64,000 nucleotides of DNA from Cryobacterium sp. CG_9.6 (GTDB taxonomy: Bacteria > Actinomycetota > Actinomycetes > Actinomycetales > Microbacteriaceae). Below, piece after piece: positions 31,490-41,469 of this stretch. The notes below the pieces were generated by a model, which did not search any database, was not told the origin of the DNA, and saw only the letters and a program-made list of their open reading frames with translations. Location of the stretch: the NCBI RefSeq assembly GCF_029893365.1, contig NZ_JARXUZ010000001.1, positions 62,001 through 126,000 of the forward strand, written 5' to 3'. Numbering within the stretch: the stretch's first letter is position 1; every line of letters starts with the position of its first letter. The position numbers and the translations under genes were made by a program.

Positions 31490-33508
31490 GTGTCGCCTTC
31501 ACCCGCCCGTACTACTGGCATGCATCCACTTGATCCGCTCGCCGCCGAGGAATTCTCCGGGGCGAGCGCCATACTGGCGCGCGAACACGGCGTGGGGGCC
31601 GGCTGGCGCTTCGCCTCCATCGAACTCGTGGAACCACCCCGGCAGCTCATCACCGATTTTGAGCAGACCGGGACCGTTCCCGAACGTCTCGCCCGACTCG
31701 TGGTGCTGCACCGGGCCGAGAATGCCACCTACACGGCGGTGGTGTCGCTGACCAACGATCGGGTGCTGGAGTTCACTCATGTTCCCGGCGTGCAGGCCAA
31801 CTTCACCGTGGACGAGTGGGAAGAAGCGGATGCTGCCCTGCGCGTGCACCCGGACGTGATTGCCGCTCTCGCACAGCGCGGCATCACCAACCTTGACCTG
31901 GTTTTCATCGATACGTGGACGTATGGCGACGCCGTCATCCCCGACCAGTACCGCGGTCGCCGGCTCGGCTGGTCTGACATTTGGGTACGCGCCTCCACAG
32001 ACGGCAACCCCTACGCCGGACCGGTGAACGGTCTGCACCTGGTAATCGACGTGAACACGATGGAGCTGCTCGAGATCGAGGACTCCTTCACCGTGGAGAC
32101 GCCCGAGATCATGGGCGAATACGTGCCGCACCTGGTGCCGGAGCGGATTCGTGCCCAGAGCGTGCGACCGCCGCGCAAGCCGCTCGACATTGCGCAGCCG
32201 GAGGGTGCCGGGTTCTCGATCGACGGCCACCTGATCCAGTGGCAGGGTTGGTCGATGCGGGTGGGCTTCAACTACCGCGAGGGCATGACGCTGCACCGTG
32301 TGGGGTACCGCGATGGCGCTGCCGTGGGCGGCGAGCGCGTGCGCCCGGTTGCCAACCGGCTCTCATTCTCGGAAATGATCGTGCCGTATCGCGACCCCAG
32401 CGTGGACCATTTTCGCCGCACGGCCTTCGACATCGGTGAGTGGGGCCTCGGCTTCATGACCACGTCTCTGGAGCTCGGCTGCGACTGCCTCGGCGAGGTG
32501 CAGTACATCGACGCCGTGCTGCACAACAGCGCGGGTGAACCTTACAAGATCCCCAACGCGTTCTGCGTGCACGAAGAAGACAACGGTGTGCTCTGGAAGC
32601 ACGTGGACCACAATGGCAACGTTGAGGTGAGACGGATGCGTCGGCTCGTCGTGTCCTTCCACGTGACCGTGGCCAACTACGAATACCTCGTGTACTGGCG
32701 TTTCTATGAAGACGGCAATATCGAGTGCGAGGTGCGCGCGACCGGCATCATGGTGGTGACTCACATTAAAGAGGGTCAACTGCACCCCAACGGCCCCCTC
32801 GTGGACAACCTCACCTACGCCCCCATCCACCAGCACTTCATCGTGGCCCGGATGGACCTGGACATCGACGGCAGCGACAACACGGTTTTCCGCTCCGAAA
32901 CTCACATTCAGCCCACAAACGCCGATAATCCGCACGGACTGGGCCTGATCCAGGTGAACACCCCGATCGAGCAGGAAGGCTTTGACGACTTCGACTGGAA
33001 CACCCAGCGCACCTGGAAGGTGGTCAACGAGAACTCGCTTAATGGTCTCGGCACCGCGGTGTCGTACAAGCTCGTGCCGAGCGCAGCGATCCCCTCCCTC
33101 TTCGACCCCACCGCCCCCGCGTTTCAACGCGCCCAGGTGATCGGCCACACCGTGTGGGTGACGCCCAGCGACGAGACAGAGCGTTGGCCGTGCGGCGAAT
33201 TCGTGAACCAGAGCAGTGTGGACCACGGTTTGCCCGAGTGGATTCAGGCCGAACGCCCGGTGCGTAACACCGACGTCGTGCTCTGGTATGTTTTTGGAAT
33301 TCATCACGTGACACGGCCGGAGGACTGGCCCATCATGCCGAGCGACACGGTGGCTTTCTGGCTCAAGCCGGTGGGATTCTTCGATCGCAACCCCTCCCTC
33401 GACGTAGCTCCCAGCATGTCAACGCACTGCGCCCCCGGTCATGACCAGGCGAGCCACGACCACACCGAACACGACCACAGCCAGCACCATCAGGAGGTAG
33501 CGGAATGA
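31490..33508 (+). CDS. Copper-containing primary-amine oxidase
   Basis: TPQ quinoenzyme that oxidises primary amines to aldehyde, ammonia and H2O2. From GTG 31490 it has 672 residues (the frame is open from 31457; 31490 is preferred for AGAGG about ten bases upstream). The TPQ precursor tyrosine is in VANYEYLVYW, the catalytic aspartate in LHRVGYRDG, two copper histidines in PIHQHFIVARMD, and the third in VFGIHHVTRPEDWP. All are present, so the enzyme should self-process. There is no signal peptide, so it is cytoplasmic. The extreme C-terminus is a His/Asp-rich tail (HDHTEHDHSQHH), perhaps a copper reservoir. It overlaps the stress-protein gene by four bases and is followed by a permease. Confidence 0.9.
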   Translation: MSPSPARTTGMHPLDPLAAEEFSGASAILAREHGVGAGWRFASIELVEPPRQLITDFEQTGTVPERLARLVVLHRAENATYTAVVSLTNDRVLEFTHVPGVQANFTVDEWEEADAALRVHPDVIAALAQRGITNLDLVFIDTWTYGDAVIPDQYRGRRLGWSDIWVRASTDGNPYAGPVNGLHLVIDVNTMELLEIEDSFTVETPEIMGEYVPHLVPERIRAQSVRPPRKPLDIAQPEGAGFSIDGHLIQWQGWSMRVGFNYREGMTLHRVGYRDGAAVGGERVRPVANRLSFSEMIVPYRDPSVDHFRRTAFDIGEWGLGFMTTSLELGCDCLGEVQYIDAVLHNSAGEPYKIPNAFCVHEEDNGVLWKHVDHNGNVEVRRMRRLVVSFHVTVANYEYLVYWRFYEDGNIECEVRATGIMVVTHIKEGQLHPNGPLVDNLTYAPIHQHFIVARMDLDIDGSDNTVFRSETHIQPTNADNPHGLGLIQVNTPIEQEGFDDFDWNTQRTWKVVNENSLNGLGTAVSYKLVPSAAIPSLFDPTAPAFQRAQVIGHTVWVTPSDETERWPCGEFVNQSSVDHGLPEWIQAERPVRNTDVVLWYVFGIHHVTRPEDWPIMPSDTVAFWLKPVGFFDRNPSLDVAPSMSTHCAPGHDQASHDHTEHDHSQHHQEVAE

Positions 33509-34416
33509 CCCGAATTCCCAACTATGTCGTCGCCTACGAGGCGACCGCACGCGGCAAGGAGGCCATTGAGCTGGGAGTGGCACTCGCCCGGCTCACGCAC
33601 GCTGAGCTTCGGGTGTGCCTCATGCTCGAGCGGTCGACGGCCGTGCCCGCGAAGGTTCCCGCCTCGACGGCCGATTTCGAACGGCTGCTCGAAGAGCAGG
33701 CCCGAGAGTGGCTCGCCGCGGCGGCCACCCAGGTCCCCAGCGACGTTCCCGTCACCACCCACGTGCTCTGGGCCGATTCCACCTCGGAGGGCCTCATCGC
33801 GGCAGCCGCAAAGTTCGATTCCGACCGCATTGTGGTGGGAGCCGCGCGCGGCGGTCTGTTGAACCGCTTCACGATTGGCAGTGTCGCCAACGCCCTGCTG
33901 CACGCCTCCCCGGTGCCCGTTGCGCTCGCCCCCCGCGGTTACCGGGCGCCGGAGGCGGTCACCCGCATCACCTGCGCCATTGGCACCCGCTCCGGGTGGG
34001 AGGCGCTGCTCGATTCCATGGTTGCTCTCGCGGACGGCCTTCCCGTTGACCTGCGCTTTGTCACGCTGGTCGAAGCGGATGCCTCCCACGCCCGACCCGC
34101 GCACGAACGCACCCGCGCCCACGATGACGCGGCCAAGGTCGACAGCGCCGCCCACCTGGCCGGGGTCCTCACGTACTTCCAGAAGCGCTCGGGCGCGACC
34201 GGAACCGTGACCACCGAGGTCGCCACCGGTGCAACGGTGGAGGCCGCAGTGGAGGCTCTGGACTGGCGACCCGGCGAGATCGCTTTTGTCGGCTCGAGCA
34301 GGCTGGCCAGCCCCAGCCGCATCTTCCTCGGCATCACGGCGCACCGCATGCTGCACGGGCTCCCCGTGCCGCTCGTGGTCGTTCCCAACCTCCCGCGCGT
34401 TCCGCTCCACGCTTAG
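33505..34416 (+). CDS. Tandem universal stress protein (two UspA domains)
   Basis: A 303-residue protein of two UspA folds. Domain 1 (about 1-150) ends in IVVGAARGGLLNRFTIGSVANAL, matching the ATP-binding G-x2-G-x9-G-(S/T) pattern. Domain 2 (about 155-303) has IAFVGSSRLASPSRIFLG and ends VPLVVVPNLPR. It starts inside the end of the amine oxidase gene (ATGA) and precedes the permease by 21 bases. Its place inside an amine-use operon suggests it tunes the oxidase or permease, perhaps in response to energy state or H2O2; this is inference. Confidence 0.85.
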   Translation: MTRIPNYVVAYEATARGKEAIELGVALARLTHAELRVCLMLERSTAVPAKVPASTADFERLLEEQAREWLAAAATQVPSDVPVTTHVLWADSTSEGLIAAAAKFDSDRIVVGAARGGLLNRFTIGSVANALLHASPVPVALAPRGYRAPEAVTRITCAIGTRSGWEALLDSMVALADGLPVDLRFVTLVEADASHARPAHERTRAHDDAAKVDSAAHLAGVLTYFQKRSGATGTVTTEVATGATVEAAVEALDWRPGEIAFVGSSRLASPSRIFLGITAHRMLHGLPVPLVVVPNLPRVPLHA

Positions 34417-34437
34417 CCGACTTCAAGGACCAGGATT

Positions 34438-35982
34438 ATGGCACACACCCCCTCGCCCAGCGCGACGCCCGATGCTTCCGCCCTGCCTACCACCGGCGGC
34501 CTGTCAGCCAAGGGCCTCAGCGCTGGCTCAATCGGCCTGCTCGGCGCCACCGTCATCGGCATTTCGTGCATTGCGCCGGCGTACACACTCACGGCATCCC
34601 TCGGCCCCACGGTAGCCGCCGTGGGAACACAGATGCCGGGCATCTTTCTTGTGGGGTTCCTCCCCATGCTGCTCGTTGCTCTCGGCTACCGCGAACTGAA
34701 CACGGCCATGCCCGACAGTGGCACCTCCTTCACCTGGGCCACCCGAGCCTTCGGCCCGTGGATCGGCTGGATGGGCGGCTGGGGACTGATCGTCGCCACG
34801 GTGGTGGTGCTCTCCAACCTTGCCGGGGTCGCGGTCGACTTCCTCTATCTGGCGCTCGCGCAGGTGTTCAACAACCCCGCCCTCGCCGATCTCACCAACA
34901 ATGTACTGATCAACATCGTCACCTGTCTGGTGTTCATGGTGTTGGCCTGTTACGTCTCCTACCGCGGCATGGAAACCACCAAGGTGGTGCAATACGTTCT
35001 CGTTGCCTTCCAACTCATTGTGCTGGTGTGGTTCAGCGTCGCTGCCCTGATCGAATTCGGTAATGGGTCCGCCTTCGACGAACTCGCGTTCAGCGCCAGC
35101 TGGTTCAACCCGTTCCTGGTACCGAGCTTCTCCGCCTTTGCGGCCGGGGTCTCGCTGTCGATCTTCATCTTCTGGGGCTGGGACGTCACCCTCACCATGA
35201 ACGAGGAGACCAAAAACCCGAAGACCACGCCGGGCCGCGCCGCCACGCTCACCGTGGTCATTATCTTTGCCCTCTACATTCTGGTGGCCATTGCCGCCCT
35301 GATGTTCTCCGGCATCGGCACGGGCGCCCTCGGCCTCGGAAACGAAGACATTCAGGGCAACGTTTTTGCGGCTCTGGCGGGGCCGGTAATGGGTCCGTTC
35401 GCCATTCTGCTCTCCCTCGCCGTGCTCTCCAGTTCGGCCGCGTCCCTACAGTCCACCTTCGTGGGTCCGGCCCGCACCATGCTGGCGATGGGTCACTACG
35501 ACGCATTCCCCAAGCGGTTCGCGAGCATCAGCCCGCGGTTCAAGTCGCCCGGTTTTGCCACGATCGTTGCGGCGGTCGTGGCGTGGGGCTTCTATGCCGT
35601 GCTGCGGGTAGTCAGCACCGACGTACTCACCGACACGATCCTCACGCTCGGCATGATGATCTGCTTCTACTACGGCGTCACGGCATTCGCGTGCGTCTGG
35701 TATTTCCGGGCCGAGGCATTCTCAAACGCGCGGGCCTTCTTCCTGAAGTTCCTCGCGCCGCTCATCGGCGGGGTGATCCTCAGCGTCATCTTCGTGACGA
35801 CCGTGATCGACAGCATGAGCCCCGACTACGGCAGCGGCTCCAACATCGGCGGCGTCGGGCTCGTGTTCGTGCTCGCCGTGGTGCTGTTCAGCTCGGGCAT
35901 CATTTTGATGTTCGTGCAGCGCCGGGCGAACCCCGCGTTCTTCCAGGGCAAAACCCTCACGAAGGGCACCTCGCTCGACTAG
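34438..35982 (+). CDS. APC-family amino acid/amine permease
   Basis: A 514-residue secondary transporter of the amino acid-polyamine-organocation family with about 12 helices. The N-terminal helix 1 has the unwound-substrate-site sequence GATVIGISCIAPAYTLTASLG, and helix 6 lies in FSAFAAGVSLSIFIFWGWD, followed by the conserved MNEETKNPKTTPGRA loop. As third gene of the amine-oxidase operon it most likely imports the amine that the oxidase burns; the ammonia and aldehyde products would feed nitrogen and carbon metabolism. ATG 34438 follows AAGGACCAGG. Confidence 0.85.
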   Translation: MAHTPSPSATPDASALPTTGGLSAKGLSAGSIGLLGATVIGISCIAPAYTLTASLGPTVAAVGTQMPGIFLVGFLPMLLVALGYRELNTAMPDSGTSFTWATRAFGPWIGWMGGWGLIVATVVVLSNLAGVAVDFLYLALAQVFNNPALADLTNNVLINIVTCLVFMVLACYVSYRGMETTKVVQYVLVAFQLIVLVWFSVAALIEFGNGSAFDELAFSASWFNPFLVPSFSAFAAGVSLSIFIFWGWDVTLTMNEETKNPKTTPGRAATLTVVIIFALYILVAIAALMFSGIGTGALGLGNEDIQGNVFAALAGPVMGPFAILLSLAVLSSSAASLQSTFVGPARTMLAMGHYDAFPKRFASISPRFKSPGFATIVAAVVAWGFYAVLRVVSTDVLTDTILTLGMMICFYYGVTAFACVWYFRAEAFSNARAFFLKFLAPLIGGVILSVIFVTTVIDSMSPDYGSGSNIGGVGLVFVLAVVLFSSGIILMFVQRRANPAFFQGKTLTKGTSLD

Positions 35983-36013
35983 CCCGGCAGCCGACTAGCC
36001 CCGCAGCACGGCG

Positions 36014-37180
36014 TTAGCGCCGGGTGGAGACCGTCACCGTGAATTTGGTGTTACGGCCCACTTGGCGCGTGGGGCCCACGATGCGGGTGAGCTCGGGGCG
36101 ATACCCCAGGTGCGTGTTCCAGACGCTCCACAACTCACCGCCGGGGCTCAGCACACGGGCAGCGTCTGCGAACAGCTTGAGTGCGATACCGGCGTGCACG
36201 GAGGACCCAATGTGGAACGGCGGGTTGAGCAAAATGAGTTCTGCCGAACCCTCGGCGCGGCTGCTCAGGGCGTCGTCACGCACCACGGTCACGCGTTCGG
36301 CCAGCGCGTTCGCGTCCATGGTGGCGCGAGCGGATGCCACGGCAGCTGCCGACTGATCGGTAGCGATCACGCGCAGTCGCGGCCGCTGCAGGGCCAGAGC
36401 CGCGGCGAGCACACCGGTGCCACAGCCCAGATCAATCGCGGATTCGGCATCCGGTTTCATGCGGTCGAGCACGTCGAGCAGCGCGCGCGTGCCGATATCA
36501 ACACTGGTGCCGGCAAATGCGGCGCCGTGGGCGCGCACGGTGAGGCCGAGATCCTCGTGCACTTCGGTGTGCGGCCAGTCGGACGGGCCCGTGGCGATGG
36601 GTGACGTGGCGATCAGCACGCGGGACTTCTGGCGTGCCGGCGTCACGTTGAGGGCGCCGAAGTGACGGCGCAGCACCTCGTTCATGGTGACGGACATGTG
36701 CTTGATGCGGCCACCGGCGAAGACGAGAACGTCGGGCGCAGCGTAGCGGGCAATGGCGCTGGCGATCTCGTCGAGTTCACCGAGGCTGCGCGGAATCTGA
36801 AAAAGCACCACGCGTGCGCCGGTCAGGAGCTCTTCGCCGAGAGGCAGCGAGCGGTAGCAGTCGTCGAGACCGAACTGGGAGGCGTTGCGCTCGAGGGCAT
36901 GCTCGCCCGAGAGGGCGTCCTGGTAGACGCGAAGCTTGCGGGCGCCGTGCAGGGCAGCGGCGCCGAGGGTGAGTGCGCCGTAGCGGTCCTCGAGGATAAC
37001 GACGTTGCCGGAGCCGGCTCCGGCGAGTGCGCCGGCCGCTTCGTCGAGGATGAGCCGGTCACTCGCGTCGACCGCGAAAAGGTTGTCGGCTTCAACGTCT
37101 GGTTGGCGGCTCAGTCGATCGAAGTCGAAATCGGTCCGTGACGTGGTGAGCGTCTGCTTGCGTGTGCCCGATTCGGACAT
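36014..37180 (-). CDS. RlmG/RsmC-like rRNA guanine-N2 methyltransferase
   Basis: A 388-residue two-domain methyltransferase. The N-terminal half is a degenerate methyltransferase fold without a working SAM site (VVILEDRYGALTLGAAAL), as in RsmC and RlmG. The C-terminal half has motif I AIDLGCGTGVLAAALAL, the acidic loop ATDQSAAAV, and the catalytic NPPF (LILLNPPFHIGSS). Enzymes of this build methylate N2 of a guanine in 16S (G1207) or 23S (G1835) rRNA. Which one applies cannot be told here. Its 5' end lies 75 bases past hspR on the same strand. Confidence 0.8.
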   Translation of the reverse strand: MSESGTRKQTLTTSRTDFDFDRLSRQPDVEADNLFAVDASDRLILDEAAGALAGAGSGNVVILEDRYGALTLGAAALHGARKLRVYQDALSGEHALERNASQFGLDDCYRSLPLGEELLTGARVVLFQIPRSLGELDEIASAIARYAAPDVLVFAGGRIKHMSVTMNEVLRRHFGALNVTPARQKSRVLIATSPIATGPSDWPHTEVHEDLGLTVRAHGAAFAGTSVDIGTRALLDVLDRMKPDAESAIDLGCGTGVLAAALALQRPRLRVIATDQSAAAVASARATMDANALAERVTVVRDDALSSRAEGSAELILLNPPFHIGSSVHAGIALKLFADAARVLSPGGELWSVWNTHLGYRPELTRIVGPTRQVGRNTKFTVTVSTRR

Positions 37181-37255
37181 CGTTCCCCCTGCTAACTGCG
37201 GTTACGTGGTGACACTGGTGAAAAATAACTAAAACGCGTGGTGAAGCTGAGTGCT

Positions 37256-37672
37256 TCAACCGTGGTCTCGAGGGCGCCAGATGACAACCTGGTTGGCACG
37301 CCGGGTTCGGGTACCAGCCCTCATAGAGATGACGTCCCCGGCCGAGCCAGCCGCGAAAACGCGGCGGCCCGGTCGGTTCAAAAGCTCGTCGGCGAGCGTC
37401 GTTTCCAAATCTCGCAGGCGAGATTCGAGGCGACGCACGTGATCCTCCAGTTCGAGGATACGACGGATGCCCTCCAAGCTCACCCCCTGAACGCCAAGTT
37501 CCGCGATTTCCCGCAGTTTTACGACGTCCCGCATCGAGTAACGACGCGATTTTCCGGCGGTGCGCTCGGGGCACACGAGGCCCAGGCGATCGTACTGGCG
37601 CAGAGTTTGCGGGTGCATACCCGCAAGCTCCGCCGCCGTAGAAATCACGAAGACCGGGGTGTTCTCATCCAT
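37256..37672 (-). CDS. hspR: Heat-shock repressor HspR (MerR family)
   Basis: A 138-residue MerR-type regulator. The winged helix is FVISTAAELAGMHPQTLRQY then DRLGLVCPERTAGKSRRYS (about 8-47), and a coiled-coil dimer helix follows (LELEDHVRRLESRLRDLETT, about 72-91). HspR binds HAIR sites together with DnaK as co-repressor and shuts the heat-shock operons when free DnaK is plentiful. It is the last gene of dnaK-grpE-dnaJ-hspR, two bases after dnaJ, so it represses itself through the operators at 41281 and 41345 and probably also clpB at 27256. Confidence 0.92.
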   Translation of the reverse strand: MDENTPVFVISTAAELAGMHPQTLRQYDRLGLVCPERTAGKSRRYSMRDVVKLREIAELGVQGVSLEGIRRILELEDHVRRLESRLRDLETTLADELLNRPGRRVFAAGSAGDVISMRAGTRTRRANQVVIWRPRDHG

Positions 37673-37674
37673 GA

Positions 37675-38685
37675 CTAGCCCTTGGCCCGGGCAATCACTT
37701 CATCGCGCGGGTTTTCCTTCGGCAATGCCTCGGCAAAAGCTCGCAGCTTTTCCTCGGCGTCCTTGGAGAGGTGCGACGGAACAGCCACCTGAACCTCGGC
37801 GAGCAGGTCTCCGGTGCCCTTGGTGGTCACGACGCCGCGGCCCTTGACCCGCAGCACGCGCCCACTCGGGGTGCCGGCCGTCACCCGCAGCTTCACGGGT
37901 GAGCCACCGAGGGTGGGAACCTCAATTGTTGCTCCGAGGCTCGCCTCCACGAAGGTGACCGGAATGTGTACCCGCAGGTTCAGGCCTTCACGCTCGAAGA
38001 CCGGGTGTCGACGCACAGTGATGGTGAGCACAATGTCGCCGTGCTCTCCGCCATCGGGGCTGGGCTGGCCCTTGCCGCGCAGGCGAATCTTCTGCCCATC
38101 GGCAACGCCTGCCGGAATCTTGACCTTCATCGGCCGACCGTCATGCGTTTGCAGGTTGATCTGATCACCCTGCACGGCCGTGATGAAGTCGATGGTGGTA
38201 CTGGCCACCATGTCAAGACCACGGGTGGGCGCACCCGAGCCGCGATAGCCGCCGCTGGGGTTACCGAACCCGGCACCGGCCTGGCCACCGCGGCCAAACA
38301 TTCCACCGAGAATGTCGTCAAACCCGCCCTGTTCAAAGGTGTAGCTCTGCTGACGACCTCCGCCGCCACCGCCACCGAACATGCCGCCGAAGGCATCTTC
38401 AAAACCACCCGACTGGCCACGGCCGCCGGGCGCGGCGAACCGCGCCCCGCTGCCCATAGCCCGAACGGCGTCGTACTCCTTGCGCTGCGCGGCGTCGGAG
38501 AGCACGGAGTGCGCCTCACTCAGTTCCTTGAACTTCGCCTCGGCGGCGGGGTTCCCCGGGTTGGAGTCCGGGTGGTACTTGCGAGCGAGTTTGCGATACG
38601 CCTTCTTCAGTTCGGCCGGGGTGACATCTTTCGAGACGCCCAGAACCTTGTAGAAGTCCTTGTCGAACCAGTCTTGGCTAGCCAT
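37675..38685 (-). CDS. dnaJ: J-domain co-chaperone DnaJ without zinc finger
   Basis: A 336-residue DnaK co-chaperone. The start is ATG 38685 ([17 protein letters not shown]); the frame runs on to 38760 through grpE but those residues are not J-domain. The J-domain has the HPD triad in [11 protein letters not shown] (about 43-45). A Gly/Phe-rich linker follows (about 75-155, including runs of six to seven glycines). The cysteine zinc-finger repeats of class A DnaJ are missing, so it is a class B (CbpA-like) protein with two C-terminal beta domains (about 165-330). It overlaps grpE by eight bases. Confidence 0.92.
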   Translation of the reverse strand: MASQDWFDKDFYKVLGVSKDVTPAELKKAYRKLARKYHPDSNPGNPAAEAKFKELSEAHSVLSDAAQRKEYDAVRAMGSGARFAAPGGRGQSGGFEDAFGGMFGGGGGGGRQQSYTFEQGGFDDILGGMFGRGGQAGAGFGNPSGGYRGSGAPTRGLDMVASTTIDFITAVQGDQINLQTHDGRPMKVKIPAGVADGQKIRLRGKGQPSPDGGEHGDIVLTITVRRHPVFEREGLNLRVHIPVTFVEASLGATIEVPTLGGSPVKLRVTAGTPSGRVLRVKGRGVVTTKGTGDLLAEVQVAVPSHLSKDAEEKLRAFAEALPKENPRDEVIARAKG

Positions 38686-39340
38686 CGCTCGGTACCTGCA
38701 CGACGACCTTGGCCGCACGAAGCAGTGTGGACCCGAGGTAGTAGCCCGTCTCCGCCACATCGCCGACGGTTTCCGTGTCGACGTCTGCGGACGGCTGCTG
38801 GAAGATCGCCTCGTGCATGGTGGGGTCGAAGGGGTCGCCCACGGCTCCGAACGAGGTGAGTCCGAGGCGCTCTACGCTGGAGCGCAGCTTCGCGGCGATG
38901 GTGGAGAACGCCGAGTCACTGTCCAGGTCCCCGTGCTTCTCGGCGCGGTAGAGGTCATCGAGAATGGGAATGAGCAGCTTCACAATGTCGCCGGTGATGC
39001 GCTCCTTCTCCACCTGACGGTTGGCCTCGGTGCGTCGACGGTAGTTGGCGTACTCGGCGGTGACCCGCTTCAGATCGGCCAGGTGCTCACTGGTCGGCTC
39101 GGTAGCCTCGCGCTCGGCAGCGTCGAGAATATCCTGTACGGTCAGCTCGTCTTCCTCGATACCATCGGCGCTCTCCGCGGCCTCAGCCTCGGTAGCGGAT
39201 GCCTCAGTCGCTTCCGCGCCGGAGACTGAGTCGGCACCAGACGCCTGGTCGCCAGCCCCGGGGGCACCCGTAGTGGATGCCTCCGGAGCGGAAGACTCGT
39301 CGTCCCGGCGCTTCTTGTCGGGGTGCTTCTTGTCTGCCAT
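38678..39340 (-). CDS. grpE: Nucleotide exchange factor GrpE
   Basis: A 220-residue DnaK nucleotide-exchange factor. The first 75 or so residues are a disordered, acidic Ala/Ser/Glu/Asp stretch, longer than usual. Then comes the coiled-coil dimer helix ([20 protein letters not shown], about 103-122) and the beta-wing domain with the family end [14 protein letters not shown] and [18 protein letters not shown]. It lies eight bases after dnaK and overlaps dnaJ. Confidence 0.93.
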   Translation of the reverse strand: MADKKHPDKKRRDDESSAPEASTTGAPGAGDQASGADSVSGAEATEASATEAEAAESADGIEEDELTVQDILDAAEREATEPTSEHLADLKRVTAEYANYRRRTEANRQVEKERITGDIVKLLIPILDDLYRAEKHGDLDSDSAFSTIAAKLRSSVERLGLTSFGAVGDPFDPTMHEAIFQQPSADVDTETVGDVAETGYYLGSTLLRAAKVVVQVPSDG

Positions 39341-39348
39341 TTCTCGGT

Positions 39349-41226
39349 CTACTTCTTTTTCTCGTCTTCGTCGTCGTCGACAACCTCGGCGTCGACAACG
39401 TCTTCATCCTTGTTGGCGTCGGCAGGTGCCTCCTCGGCACTTGCCTCGCCGGCAGCAGCAGCTGCGGCATCCGCTTCGCTGGCCTTGTAGATGGCCTCGC
39501 CAAGCTTGCCCTGGCTCTCGTTGAGCTTGTCGTAGGCGGTCTTGACGGTTGCCTCGTCGTCGCCGGCCAGAGCCGACTTGAGTGCGTCAACGTCGGCCTG
39601 AACTTCGCTCTTCACGTCTTCGGGCAGCTTCTCGTCGTTGTCCTTGATGAGCTTCTCGATGGAGTAGGCGAGCTGCTCGGCCGTGTTGCGGGTCTCGGCC
39701 TCGGCACGGCGACGCTTGTCTTCTGCCGCGTGCTCTTCACCCTCGCGAACCATGCGCTCGATGTCTTCCTTCGCGAGTGAGGATCCACCCGTGATGGTCA
39801 TTGACTGCTCGGTTCCGGTGCCTTTGTCCTTGGCGGACACGTGCACGATGCCGTTGGCGTCAATGTCGAAGGTGACCTCAACCTGCGGGATGCCACGGGG
39901 TGCCGGTGCGATTCCAGTGAGCTCGAAGGTACCGAGGTTCTTGTTGTCGCGGGTGAACTCACGCTCGCCCTGGAAGACCTGAATGGCCACGGACGGCTGG
40001 TTGTCATCAGCCGTGGTGAAGGTCTCACTGCGCTTGGTGGGGATGGCCGTGTTGCGCTCGATGAGGCGCGTCATGATGCCGCCCTTGGTCTCGATACCGA
40101 GGCTCAACGGGGTGACGTCAATGAGCAGAACGTCCTTGCGCTCGCCCTTCAGCACGCCGGCCTGCAGGGCAGCGCCCACGGCGACGACCTCATCGGGGTT
40201 GACGCCCTTGTTCGGGTCCTTGCCGCCGGTCTCGCTCTTGACGAGCTCGTACACGGCGGGCATACGGGTGGAACCACCAACGAGAACAACGTGGGCAATG
40301 TCGCCCACCTTCACGCCGGCTTCACGAATGACGTCCTGGAAGGGCTTCTTCGTGCGGTCGAGCAGGTCCTCGGTCATCTTCTCGAACTGGGCGCGGGTGA
40401 GCGTCTCGTCGAGGTTGGCCGGGCCGTTTTCGGTCAGCGACAGGTAGGGAAGCTGAATGCTCGTCGACATGCTCGAGGAGAGTTCCTTCTTCGCCTGCTC
40501 GGCGGCTTCCTTCAGGCGCTGCTTGGCGATCTTGTCGCCGGAGACGTCGACGCCCGTGGTCTCCTTGAACTTCTTGATCAGGTGATCAACGATGCGCTGG
40601 TCCCAGTCGTCTCCACCGAGGCGGTTGTCACCGGCGGTCGAGCGAACCTGAATGGTGGAGAAGTCGTCGTCCTTGCCCACTTCGAGCAGTGACACGTCGA
40701 ACGTTCCGCCTCCGAGGTCGAAGACCAGAATAAGCTCGTCTTCCTTACCCTTGTCGAGCCCGTAGGCCAGAGCGGCCGCGGTGGGCTCGTTGATGATGCG
40801 CAGCACGTTGAGTCCGGCAATCTCACCGGCCTCCTTGGTGGCCTGGCGCTCGGCGTCGTTGAAGTACGCGGGAACGGTGACGACGGCGTCGCTGACCTTT
40901 TCTCCGAGGTACTGCTCGGCGTCACGCTTGAGCTTGGCCAGAATACGCGAGGAAATCTCCTGCGGCGTGTACTTCTTCTCGTCGATGCCCACGGTCCAGC
41001 CGGTGCCCATGTGGCGCTTCACGGAGGAGATGGTGCGGTCAACGTTGGTGACGTTCTGGCGCTTGGCGGTTTCACCAACGAGAACTTCGCCGTCCTTGGT
41101 GAAGGCAACGACCGAAGGAGTGGTGCGCAGTCCTTCAGCGTTGGCGATGACGGTGGGTTCTCCACCTTCGAGCACGGCCACCACGGAGTTAGTGGTTCCC
41201 AGGTCAATACCTACTGCACGAGCCAT
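39349..41226 (-). CDS. dnaK: Chaperone DnaK (Hsp70)
   Basis: A 625-residue Hsp70. The ATPase domain opens with [19 protein letters not shown], has the second signature [17 protein letters not shown] (about 170-186) and the third [17 protein letters not shown] (about 310-326). The hydrophobic linker [13 protein letters not shown] (about 360) leads to the substrate-binding domain; the C-terminal lid ends in an acidic/lysine tail. The short length with a gap in the first subdomain is typical of Gram-positive DnaK. First gene of the HspR-controlled operon; with HspR it also acts as co-repressor. Confidence 0.97.
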   Translation of the reverse strand: MARAVGIDLGTTNSVVAVLEGGEPTVIANAEGLRTTPSVVAFTKDGEVLVGETAKRQNVTNVDRTISSVKRHMGTGWTVGIDEKKYTPQEISSRILAKLKRDAEQYLGEKVSDAVVTVPAYFNDAERQATKEAGEIAGLNVLRIINEPTAAALAYGLDKGKEDELILVFDLGGGTFDVSLLEVGKDDDFSTIQVRSTAGDNRLGGDDWDQRIVDHLIKKFKETTGVDVSGDKIAKQRLKEAAEQAKKELSSSMSTSIQLPYLSLTENGPANLDETLTRAQFEKMTEDLLDRTKKPFQDVIREAGVKVGDIAHVVLVGGSTRMPAVYELVKSETGGKDPNKGVNPDEVVAVGAALQAGVLKGERKDVLLIDVTPLSLGIETKGGIMTRLIERNTAIPTKRSETFTTADDNQPSVAIQVFQGEREFTRDNKNLGTFELTGIAPAPRGIPQVEVTFDIDANGIVHVSAKDKGTGTEQSMTITGGSSLAKEDIERMVREGEEHAAEDKRRRAEAETRNTAEQLAYSIEKLIKDNDEKLPEDVKSEVQADVDALKSALAGDDEATVKTAYDKLNESQGKLGEAIYKASEADAAAAAAGEASAEEAPADANKDEDVVDAEVVDDDEDEKKK

Positions 41227-41280
41227 GTGGGTTGTTCTCCTTCAATCATGTGTGAAACAAACTGCTAAGTGATCTCAAGA

Positions 41281-41301
41281 CTTGAGCCTCGATGACTCAA
41301 G
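41281..41301 (-). promoter_or_regulatory. HAIR operator 1 of the dnaK operon
   Basis: CTTGAGC-N7-ACTCAAG matches the HspR consensus CTTGAGT-N7-ACTCAAG at 13 of 14 arm positions. It lies 55 bases before dnaK and touches the -10 element, so bound HspR would block RNA polymerase. Confidence 0.92.
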
Positions 41302-41329
41302 TATTCCAGACCACCGTGGCAGGTGTCAA
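41300..41329 (-). promoter_or_regulatory. dnaK operon promoter
   Basis: On the minus strand TTGACA (41329-41324) and AATACT (41305-41300) are 18 bases apart. The pair sits between the two HAIR operators, its -10 overlapping operator 1. This is a housekeeping-sigma promoter, as expected for HspR-type negative control. Confidence 0.75.
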
Positions 41330-41344
41330 TTTCTCGTGCTGAAA

Positions 41345-41365
41345 GTTGAGTGTGAGTGACTCAAC
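41345..41365 (-). promoter_or_regulatory. HAIR operator 2 of the dnaK operon
   Basis: GTTGAGT-N7-ACTCAAC, a perfect inverted repeat and 12 of 14 matches to the HAIR consensus. It lies 16 bases upstream of the -35. With operator 1 it brackets the promoter, separated centre to centre by 64 bases (about six helical turns), so the two can be bound on one face. Confidence 0.88.
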
Positions 41366-41412
41366 TTTGCGGGAAGCCAGCATGAAATGGAAGCCAGTAC
41401 TAAATGGAAGAA

Positions 41413-41444
41413 CGGGCCGCACGCTGTACTCAGTGCGACCCGTC
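41413..41444 (-). terminator. Probable terminator of the sugar ABC operon
   Basis: ACGGG-C-CGCAC and GTGCG-A-CCCGT form an imperfect hairpin with one internal mismatch and a ten-base loop, 26 bases after the stop of the sugar ABC ATPase gene. No long T-run. It separates that operon from the dnaK promoter region. Confidence 0.5.
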
Positions 41445-41469
41445 CAGGTATGAAGTGCCCGAAGGCTGG

